Assembly (NCBI RefSeq): GCF_900106855.1
Contig: NZ_FNWI01000004.1
Coordinates: 1,674,001 to 1,738,000 of the forward strand
DNA from: Varibaculum massiliense
Lineage (GTDB): Bacteria; Actinomycetota; Actinomycetes; Actinomycetales; Actinomycetaceae
DNA length: 64,000 nucleotides
Direction of reading: 5' to 3'
Shown here in pieces: positions 34,935 to 44,671 of this stretch (its first letter is position 1; every line of letters begins with the position of its first letter). The notes under the pieces were generated by a model, which worked only from the letters and a program-made list of their open reading frames with translations, had not been told where the DNA came from and did no database searches. Made by a program: the position numbers and the translations under genes.

Positions 34935-37481
34935 GTGAGCATCGCACTTTATCGCCGCTACCGGCCAGACACTTTCCAAGACGTGATCGGGCAAGATCAC
35001 GTGGTCAAACCGTTGATGGCGGCGCTGCGTTCTGGGCGGATTAGCCATGCGTATCTTTTTTCTGGTCCGCGCGGGTGCGGCAAAACCACCTCGGCGCGAA
35101 TCATGGCGCGTTGCCTGAACTGCGCAGAAGGCCCCACCGACACTCCCTGCGGCAAATGCGAATCCTGTAAAGACTTAGCGACCGGAGGCTCCGGCTCCCT
35201 CGACGTAGTAGAAATCGATGCGGCCAGCCATAACGGGGTAGATGATGCGAGGGAGCTACGCGAACGAGCAGGTTTTGCCCCGGTACGCGACCGCTACAAG
35301 ATTTTTATACTGGACGAAGCCCACATGGTCACCCAACAGGGATTCAACGCCCTGCTGAAAATCGTGGAAGAACCCCCCGAACACGTTAAGTTTATTTTCG
35401 CAACCACCGAACCTGACAAGGTAATCGGCACGATTCGTTCGCGCACTCACCACTATCCATTCCGCCTGGTACCGCCAGAAATCATGGAAAAATATATGGC
35501 GAAACTCTGTCAGGCAGAGAACATCGAGCCTGCCCCGGGGGTGCTGCAATTGGTGATGAGGGCGGGTGCCGGATCAGTACGCGACTCGCTTTCGGTGCTT
35601 GACCAGTTAATGGCGGGTGCAGAGGATGGCAAGCTGGCTTACGGGACTGCTTCTGCGCTGCTGGGATACACTGACAGTTCTATTTTGGAACGCTCGGTAG
35701 ACGCGATTATCGACCGGGACGGAGCCGCATTATTTGAGGTAATCGCCAAAATGATTGAGGGCGGGCATGACCCCCGGCGCTACCTGGAAGACTTATTGCT
35801 GCGCTTGCGTGACTTACTAGTACTGTCGGTTTCTTCTCCCGAGGACGCACAGGCAGCCCTGGCGGGTACCCCCGAAGATCAACTAGCGGTCATGAATGCG
35901 CAGGCGCAGCGGTGGGGAACTGCCGGGATTTCTCATGCCAGCGACCTCACCAATACTGCTTTGACAGAACTGACCGGAGCAACCGCCCCCAGGTTGCAAG
36001 TTGAGTTACTGGCAGCACGGCTATTGCTGCCACCTGAAAGCCCAGTGACAACAGCCAGCGGACAGGGCGCTGTTTCCTCTGGTTCTCTTAGTGGTCCAGA
36101 AGCCGCAATGGCGGCCTTACATCGGCCAGGACGTCCTCATTCCTCCCAAAGTCCCCGCGTTCCCGAAGCTAACCGTGCCGTGCCGAGTGGTAGCGCTCCG
36201 CGCCCCATCTCCACTGAAGAATCGGGAGTAAATTCAGCTCTATCGGCGCCTTCTGCCAGCGCACCTGCGATTGCCCCGCGAAGCAGTGCCCCGGAACTTA
36301 CCGCTCCTCGCCCGGCGGCCTCCCCAGAAAAGCAAGTCGCGCCTGGGGTAGCTGCTCCTTCAGTGCAAAGCCCCGAAACGGGAAATAGCAATGAAAATCA
36401 AGGGGAAGCGTCGGCAGAGGCTCCTAAAAAAGACTTGCCGACCCAAGCGGCATCCGAGGTAGAAAAAGGGGAGCAATACTGGCAGGTGTTGCAGGCATGG
36501 GGAAAGGTATCCAACCGACTGAACGAGGTTGATTCGCGGCTGTGGTCAACTTGTAACCGCCACTTGCAGATTGGCGGAGCGCAAAATCAGAAACTTACTT
36601 TGTTAGCCGATAGTCCCCAAACCGTTGAGTATTTAAAAGATAAATTAGCTCCCTTAGAAAAATGCCTGGCAGAAGAGCTTTCGGGAACCTGGAAAGTGAA
36701 GCTGTTGGTCGGAAGTGATGATAGTTTTGCCCCCGCCCTTAGCAAAGTATTGTCACAGGTAAAACTATCATTACCGTCAGAGAAAGCGCCCGGGATTGAA
36801 GATGAAGCCCCGCCGGAAGAAGATTTCTATCCTCCGGAACCAGAAGATTTAGGTGCTGGTAGCGGGGAAGATATCTCCACCCCCACAGACAGTGCTGCGC
36901 CGACGCAATCTTCAGAAACTACCGCGACCCCGGAAGCTCCGACACCTAAAAGCGCAGATAAAGCTACAAAAGAAGTTAACCAGGTAGCGGATTCGGATAG
37001 CTTCGCGTCCAGCGGTGATAGTTGGATTATTGACCAGACTGCGGCGCCCTCCGATAAGGAAACTCCCAAAATCCCTGCTGCAATCGCTCCGCAACCCCAG
37101 GCGGCTCCCGAAGTTGCGGCACCGCGCGTATATGAAGAAATCGCAGCGCCGCGTCCCGGGGAAGAAATGGCGGCTCCGCGGGCAGGAAGTTCGCAAATGC
37201 CAGAGGCGGCTCCGCGGGCTGAGGTAAGCGAGGTCCTCGCGGCTCCCCGCGCAGAAAATGAGCCTTTCGCGGCTCCGCGGCCTCAGGAAAATACGGCGCA
37301 AAAAGATGACGTGGCCACAGAACCTTCCGCAGCGCCGGAAATCGCGGAAGATTTACCGGATATGTCCGATCCTGATGTGGGGGTCGATGATAGTGGGGGA
37401 CGCTGGGGAGTCGAGGTCGCTAAATCTTTGCTTGGTGGCAAGATAGTGGAGACGGCAGATAGCGATTCTCCCAGCAACTAG
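34935..37481 (+). CDS. dnaX: DNA polymerase III gamma/tau subunit
   Basis: DnaX is the clamp-loader ATPase. The N-terminal AAA+ module has Walker A SGPRGCGKTT at 43-52, zinc cysteines at 60, 63, 72 and 75, and the Walker B box DEAH near 120. After about residue 365 comes a long low-complexity region rich in Ala, Pro, Ser and Glu. A helical tau-type domain lies at about 510-610, followed by a second disordered region in which AAPR recurs six times in some 60 residues. At 848 residues it is a long actinobacterial tau. The start is GTG. It follows ffs and precedes recR, the standard order. Confidence 0.95.
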   Translation: MSIALYRRYRPDTFQDVIGQDHVVKPLMAALRSGRISHAYLFSGPRGCGKTTSARIMARCLNCAEGPTDTPCGKCESCKDLATGGSGSLDVVEIDAASHNGVDDARELRERAGFAPVRDRYKIFILDEAHMVTQQGFNALLKIVEEPPEHVKFIFATTEPDKVIGTIRSRTHHYPFRLVPPEIMEKYMAKLCQAENIEPAPGVLQLVMRAGAGSVRDSLSVLDQLMAGAEDGKLAYGTASALLGYTDSSILERSVDAIIDRDGAALFEVIAKMIEGGHDPRRYLEDLLLRLRDLLVLSVSSPEDAQAALAGTPEDQLAVMNAQAQRWGTAGISHASDLTNTALTELTGATAPRLQVELLAARLLLPPESPVTTASGQGAVSSGSLSGPEAAMAALHRPGRPHSSQSPRVPEANRAVPSGSAPRPISTEESGVNSALSAPSASAPAIAPRSSAPELTAPRPAASPEKQVAPGVAAPSVQSPETGNSNENQGEASAEAPKKDLPTQAASEVEKGEQYWQVLQAWGKVSNRLNEVDSRLWSTCNRHLQIGGAQNQKLTLLADSPQTVEYLKDKLAPLEKCLAEELSGTWKVKLLVGSDDSFAPALSKVLSQVKLSLPSEKAPGIEDEAPPEEDFYPPEPEDLGAGSGEDISTPTDSAAPTQSSETTATPEAPTPKSADKATKEVNQVADSDSFASSGDSWIIDQTAAPSDKETPKIPAAIAPQPQAAPEVAAPRVYEEIAAPRPGEEMAAPRAGSSQMPEAAPRAEVSEVLAAPRAENEPFAAPRPQENTAQKDDVATEPSAAPEIAEDLPDMSDPDVGVDDSGGRWGVEVAKSLLGGKIVETADSDSPSN

Positions 37482-37502
37482 AAAGAGAGCGGCTAAAAAT
37501 CT

Positions 37503-38099
37503 ATGTACGATGGCGCCCTACAAGACCTGATCGATGCCCTAGGGCGGCTGCCGGGGATTGGTCCAAAATCAGCGCAACGCATCGCTTTTTATGTGCTTTC
37601 GCGCCCGAAAGATGAAGCAAAACTGCTGGCACAAGCCTTAGTGGACGCCAAAGAAAAAATCCGGTTTTGCAGCCAGTGTGGGAACATCTCCCAAGAAGAA
37701 CTCTGCACTATTTGTCGCAACCCCAAGCGGGATCAGTCGGTAATTTGCGTAGTTGAAGAAGCCAAAGACGTGGGGGCGATTGAACGTACTCGCAGCTATC
37801 GCGGTTTATATCACGTGTTGGGTGGGGCGATTGATCCCATCAATGGGATTGGACCGGAACAGTTACGTCTGCGTGAACTGCTAAAACGTCTCAGTGGCGA
37901 TACTGTACAAGAAATTATTATTGCCACGAATCCCAATATCGAGGGCGAGGCTACAGCCACCTACCTGACTCGCACGATTTCCCCCCTCGGGCTAAAAGTA
38001 ACCCGCCTGGCTTCGGGGCTGCCGGTGGGAGGCGACCTGGAATATGCTGATGAAGTTACTTTAGGGCGCGCTTTGGAAGGGCGACGCAGCGCCGAATAA
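37503..38099 (+). CDS. recR: Recombination mediator RecR
   Basis: RecR acts with RecO and RecF to load RecA at gaps. The helix-hairpin-helix [18 protein letters not shown] is at about 13-30, the four-cysteine zinc motif [16 protein letters not shown] near 57-72, and the Toprim domain includes [12 protein letters not shown] and [13 protein letters not shown]. The length of 198 residues is exactly typical. It is 21 bases downstream of dnaX and presumably co-transcribed. Confidence 0.97.
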   Translation: MYDGALQDLIDALGRLPGIGPKSAQRIAFYVLSRPKDEAKLLAQALVDAKEKIRFCSQCGNISQEELCTICRNPKRDQSVICVVEEAKDVGAIERTRSYRGLYHVLGGAIDPINGIGPEQLRLRELLKRLSGDTVQEIIIATNPNIEGEATATYLTRTISPLGLKVTRLASGLPVGGDLEYADEVTLGRALEGRRSAE

Positions 38100-38276
38100 C
38101 CGCTAACCAAAGAGCTAGACCCCTGGCAAAAGTCCCAGGTAGGTGCGTGTCGGGGAATCTAAACATGTGTGTTTGCTTACCGACCAGCAAATTTGAGACG
38201 CTAGGGCTTCAGCAAAGCTATCCTCATACAATTACAGAAGATAGTTAGCCGAAGAGCAGTTATACAAGGGGAGTAA

Positions 38277-40630
<2,354 letters not shown>

Positions 40631-41932
40631 TTAATCAGATTTGGTTTTCGGATGATAGGCTTCAGCACTGTTAATAGTGAGCTTCAACCCGTATCCGGTC
40701 TGCAGGTTCCAACAGTCAACCCCTGATCCCGAGGATTGGCAGGCGTAGGCTCCGGAGGCAGCGGCAGCACCGCTAGCGAGAATAGTTTGCGAGGTTTCCC
40801 GATCCTTTACCCCTAAATCTTCTGGATTCTTGGCGCCCGCGGCTCCCAGGGTGAACCTAACAGTCGCTCCCGGATCTTGCCCGATGTTTCCAGTGAAGCT
40901 AAAAGCGGTGCATACCACTTCGCTGCCGATAGTGCATTTGATTGGGGCATCGGGCAAAGAGAACTCGCTGACCTGGTAGGCGCCGTCAGGCAGTCCCTTC
41001 GCTTCTCCAATGGCGCTGGTGGGGGCGGGTGCGATCTGGCGTCCCTCAGTTTTCACATCCAGTTGCGCCCCCGCATTATTCTTACTATTCTTCCCAGCTT
41101 TACCAGCGGAGTTACCGTTTTTGTTATTCGCTGTCCCATTTTCCTGGGCGTCGGGAATCCCGTTATTGTTGCGATCCTTATTGAGGTCGGAATCTCCGAA
41201 AATCCGCGCGATTACCCCATTTTTGCCGTACCAACTCTTTGATCCGTCACCACCGGTGAGCCGATCGGCGAGATTGCCTCCAATAGAAAGCACCAGCCCA
41301 ATAAGTACCGCCACAATAATCACGAAAATCTTGCTTTTCTTGGAAGCAGTTTTTTCTTCCTGCGGGGAAAACTCTTCCAAATCAGCTTCGTCAGCTAGCT
41401 TAAGTTTTTCCGCTTTGGTTTTTTCGGTAGCTGCAGTTTTCGGCGAGGCGCTAGCATCCGCTTCAGTTACTGCCGGGAACTTGGCTTTGGGGGAGGAGGC
41501 GGCGGGTTCGGGACTGACCTTCCCTATTGCCACCTCGGTTTCTTGAGCGGGGATAGCAGCCGTCGGCTCCGGGGTATCTCCGCTTGCATGCGCGCGGTGA
41601 GAACGAGGGGCAAAATTAGCAGGTGACGCCGCCGATTGGGGTGTTTGGGGAGGTTGCGCGCTTTTTCCGGGTCTGAGCTGTGCGCCTTCAGCGCCTTTGG
41701 AAACGAATGTAGCTTCCCGGCGGGCAGCCCGGTTGATTCGATTTTGGCGGCGCTGTAGAGCGGCTGCGATTTCGGGGTCTGAAAACTCGCTTAGCCATTC
41801 TAAAAGTGCCGGATAGGTGGAGGGGTTTTCAGCGATTAATGGACGCAAGGAAGGGTGATTTTGCGCTAAGAACTGCAATTCTTCTAGCGGCGTCGCGGGA
41901 TCACTTGCCCGCTGAACCGGGTCAGTGTTCAT
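40631..41932 (-). CDS. Membrane protein with variant leucine-rich N-terminal repeat
   Basis: The N-terminal 60 residues (ATPLEELQFLAQNHPSLRPLIAENPSTYPALLEWL) have the pattern of the variant leucine-rich repeat found in many actinobacterial proteins. A disordered Pro/Ala/Glu stretch follows to about 195. A single membrane helix (IFVIIVAVLIGLVLSIGG, about 200-220) comes next. Outside lies LNKDRNNNGIPDAQENG, a calcium-binding-like DxNxDG/thrombospondin-3 type segment, an Asn/Gly/Lys linker, and a compact C-terminal domain with four cysteines. This suggests a cytoplasmic-to-surface membrane protein of unknown role. It is transcribed in the same direction as the TetR gene upstream. Confidence 0.7.
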   Translation of the reverse strand: MNTDPVQRASDPATPLEELQFLAQNHPSLRPLIAENPSTYPALLEWLSEFSDPEIAAALQRRQNRINRAARREATFVSKGAEGAQLRPGKSAQPPQTPQSAASPANFAPRSHRAHASGDTPEPTAAIPAQETEVAIGKVSPEPAASSPKAKFPAVTEADASASPKTAATEKTKAEKLKLADEADLEEFSPQEEKTASKKSKIFVIIVAVLIGLVLSIGGNLADRLTGGDGSKSWYGKNGVIARIFGDSDLNKDRNNNGIPDAQENGTANNKNGNSAGKAGKNSKNNAGAQLDVKTEGRQIAPAPTSAIGEAKGLPDGAYQVSEFSLPDAPIKCTIGSEVVCTAFSFTGNIGQDPGATVRFTLGAAGAKNPEDLGVKDRETSQTILASGAAAASGAYACQSSGSGVDCWNLQTGYGLKLTINSAEAYHPKTKSD

Positions 41933-42098
41933 AGCGCCTCCTTTACTTTCCCTCTAGCGATTATAGATGACTAGGAGGCGAAAATACTTGTCGCCTTGCC
42001 TTAGCTGCCCTCGCAATAACTGACGGCTATCGGTTCAGTTGGGAACAGAATTCAAGCTGGGAGAAAAGTCCCGGCTAGCCTGTAAAGCAGAATTGAGT

Positions 42099-42818
42099 TT
42101 AACTGGCACGGTGAATAGGGCAGGCCGAAGTTGCCATCCCCTCGTCCCCACGCACGGAGAAAGGATTTTCATCCATATCCAAGGGACGTCCCAAGAATCG
42201 TTTCGCGCTGGGTAGCGGCGCAATCTTATGGTCTGCTCCCAAGGAGCGCAATATGTATGCTTGCACGCAATGAATTAAATATTCGCGGCGTATCGGGTCT
42301 TTCGGTAAGGATCTGCCTGCCAAAGAGGCGTTAACCATAGAAATCGCAATCGGCAGATTTTGGGGAGGGAGCGTACCCTCGCTAATGGCTCTCCGAAGAA
42401 TCTGACGCAAGATATTCTCTACGATACGTGCATGTTGGCGCAGTTCTGAACTGGTCTCATGTGATACTTGGCGGCGTAAATCCAGTCCGGGCGCCAGGTG
42501 ATAGGACGATCCCAGGGTGAGCTGTTCGCGAATATAGATTCGTAGCATCCTGATGGGAGAGGTGACCCCTTCTAATGAGTGGTTTAAGCGTAGGGAATAC
42601 TGTCCAGTTTCGTAGGTGATAAACGCCAGCAGCAGCGCTTCTTTGTCTTGAAAATGGTTATAGACTGCGGTGCGCCCCACCCCGGCCTCTTCGGCAATCT
42701 TCGCCATGGTTAGTGACTCAAAAGTGTTGGTTTGCAGGAGACCAGAAAGCGCGTCAAAGAGTTGCTGGCGAGTTTTCTTACGATGTTCTTCCAGGGTTTC
42801 CCCAATGATCCTAGGCAT
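42099..42818 (-). CDS. TetR-family transcriptional regulator
   Basis: The N-terminal helix-turn-helix is TMAKIAEEAGVGRTAVYNHFQDKEALLLAF (about 38-67), a typical TetR DNA-binding domain. The 239-residue protein has an unusually long C-terminal tail after the ligand domain (about residues 195-239). It is divergent from the transporter and its truncated twin, so it probably represses them. The ligand is unknown. Confidence 0.88.
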   Translation of the reverse strand: MPRIIGETLEEHRKKTRQQLFDALSGLLQTNTFESLTMAKIAEEAGVGRTAVYNHFQDKEALLLAFITYETGQYSLRLNHSLEGVTSPIRMLRIYIREQLTLGSSYHLAPGLDLRRQVSHETSSELRQHARIVENILRQILRRAISEGTLPPQNLPIAISMVNASLAGRSLPKDPIRREYLIHCVQAYILRSLGADHKIAPLPSAKRFLGRPLDMDENPFSVRGDEGMATSACPIHRAS

Positions 42819-42951
42819 AGGGGCATTCTTTCATTTAGTGACACTTTTAGTCTAATTGTCTTGAAAAATTGGGGAGGTGAGTGTACTTACGAAAGATTTT
42901 TAGGTGCGCCAACATTCCGTGGGAATTGGTAATTTTATTGCGGAGGTGCAC

Positions 42952-43181
42952 TTGACGAACTTACTATTGGCACTAATTTACCTAGCATTCATCAGCTTAG
43001 GGCTTCCCGATGCTCTGCTGGGCTCTGCCTGGCCAGCTCCTATGTGGCGATTTTTATCATGCCACCACTTTTTGGGTTGACAGCTCAGTATTTATCGGTC
43101 GGCTGGTTACCTCTCTACCTGACTCTGCCTCTGGGAGTATTCGCCTTGATGCAGCGCCGCTTAGGGGCAGTAAATCTGTGA
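42952..43181 (+). pseudogene. Internally deleted copy of the adjacent MFS transporter gene
   Basis: The TTG at 42952 starts 32 codons nearly identical in sense to the start of the intact gene at 43215 (TNLLALIYLAFISLGLPDALLGSAWPA). The reading then jumps, in a different frame, to the transporter's C-terminal end (IFIMPPLFGLTAQYLSVGWLPLYL and on to a stop at 43181). About 1 kb of the middle is missing. Both copies share a GGAGG site and a TTG start. The simplest reading is a tandem duplication followed by internal deletion of the upstream copy, with a frameshift at the junction near 43038-43041. Confidence 0.9.
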
Positions 43182-43214
43182 TCAAACCTGATATTTTTAA
43201 GCCGGGAGGCAGCC

Positions 43215-44456
43215 TTGACTAACTTACTACTGGCACTGATTTATCTAGCATTCATCAGCTTAGGGCTGCCTGACGCCCTGCTGGGGTCGGCCTGGCCAGC
43301 AATTTATTCAGATTTTATGGTAACGGTTTCCTACGCCGGGATTGTCTCGGTGATTATTTCCCTGGGAACCATTGTTTCCTCCCTGCTATCAGATCGTTTG
43401 ATTTCTTGGCTAGGCACTGGAAAAATCACGGCCATTTCGGTGGGACTAACAGCGGTAGCTATCCTGGGGTTCGCGTTAGCGCCCAATTTCTGGGCGCTTT
43501 GTATCTGCGCTATTCCCTACGGATTGGGAGCTGGCAGTATAGATGTGGCGCTAAATAACTATGTGGCACTGCATTTTAAGAGTTCCCACATGAACTGGCT
43601 GCACTGCTGTTGGGGGATTGGTGCCACGATTGGTCCTTACATTATGGGAGCCGCCCTGGCGGGAGGCAGCGGATGGCGCGGGGGCTACTGGTATGCCGCC
43701 TGCATACAGCTGGGAATAACCGCGATATTGTTCCTAAGTCTGCCCTTGTGGAAACGCGGCGAGCAGGCCGACTCCGCCGCTGTTTCCAGCAAACATCCTG
43801 ACCAGGGAACAGAAAATGTCTCCTCCGTAAATGCTGAGGAAAACCCGGAGCCAACAGTTCAACCCGTGCGCCCTCGGCATCTGAAACTTTCCGAAGTGGT
43901 GCAAATCCCAGGAGTGAAAGCCATGATGGTCTGTTTCTTCTGTTATTCCGCGTTAGAACACACCATCGGACTGTGGGCGGCAACTTACTTGCGGTTGTTT
44001 AATAATATGGATGCCGCGGCAGCTGCCGCATTCGCCAGCATGGTGTTCTTAGGGATCACCATAGGGCGTGCCATCAGTGGTTTCTTGGCTATGCGTTACA
44101 CAGACCAACAGATGATCCGCTTGGGAATAATACTGACAGCTTTGGGGCTGCTAATTCTGATTATTCCCGGACCAGCCATATTGGCAGTGTGCGGAATAAT
44201 GACCATCGGACTTGGGTGTTCCCCCATCTACCCGGCGATGATTCATTCCACCCCGCAGATTTTTGGAAGAGAGCGCTCACGGGCAATCACCGGAGTGCAA
44301 ATGTCCTGTTTCTTTGTGGGAGTGCTGATTATGCCGCCCCTATTCGGTTTAGTGGCTGATCGTCTATCAGTGGGCTTGTTGCCAGTTTATTTGAGCATTT
44401 CCTTGGGGTTAATGGCTTTTTTGCAGTATCGTCTGATGCGACTTGCCGATATTTAA
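43215..44456 (+). CDS. MFS transporter
   Basis: This is a 413-residue, 12-helix major facilitator. LISWLGTGKITAISVGLTAVAILG follows the first pair of helices, and PYGLGAGSIDVALNNYVALHFKSSHMNWLHCCWGIGATIGPYIM is typical of the FucP/YfkF-like sugar or small-molecule permeases. A hydrophilic loop (about 180-225) splits the halves. The start is TTG with GGGAGG six bases upstream, and the duplicated copy supports this start. Control by the divergent TetR protein is likely. Substrate unknown. Confidence 0.87.
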   Translation: MTNLLLALIYLAFISLGLPDALLGSAWPAIYSDFMVTVSYAGIVSVIISLGTIVSSLLSDRLISWLGTGKITAISVGLTAVAILGFALAPNFWALCICAIPYGLGAGSIDVALNNYVALHFKSSHMNWLHCCWGIGATIGPYIMGAALAGGSGWRGGYWYAACIQLGITAILFLSLPLWKRGEQADSAAVSSKHPDQGTENVSSVNAEENPEPTVQPVRPRHLKLSEVVQIPGVKAMMVCFFCYSALEHTIGLWAATYLRLFNNMDAAAAAAFASMVFLGITIGRAISGFLAMRYTDQQMIRLGIILTALGLLILIIPGPAILAVCGIMTIGLGCSPIYPAMIHSTPQIFGRERSRAITGVQMSCFFVGVLIMPPLFGLVADRLSVGLLPVYLSISLGLMAFLQYRLMRLADI

Positions 44457-44671
44457 GCCGTTCCCGAAGCCTATGGTTTGCTGCCGGACACATTTCGCCC
44501 TTAGTTGCGCAAAGGTGCAGAGGAGTTTATTGGTCGGGAAACCTATGAAACCAATCCTTTAATCTTGTGGGTAAGGTAACATTTTTTATATCTAATTATT
44601 TGCTATCGCAATGGTGCTGCTCATAACAAAAGAGTCCTATAAAGAAAAACGCCTAATAGAAAAGAGTTGCA
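44457..44671 (+). promoter_or_regulatory. adhE upstream region
   Basis: This 215-base non-coding region turns strongly AT-rich from 44575 onwards and must hold the adhE promoter. TTGTGGGTAAGGTAACA near 44565 only half-resembles a Rex redox-sensor site, so I do not call one. Confidence 0.35.

Noticed and set aside
36827-37301. Open minus-strand frames under the 3' part of dnaX
   Set aside because: They arise from the low-complexity codons of the tau tail and have no start signals.
38100-38276. Lysine riboswitch before aspartokinase
   Set aside because: The 177-base leader shows only a small CCTGG/CCAGG hairpin and not the five-helix core.
44560-44582. Rex operator before adhE
   Set aside because: Only one half resembles the TTGTGAA/TTCACAA consensus.
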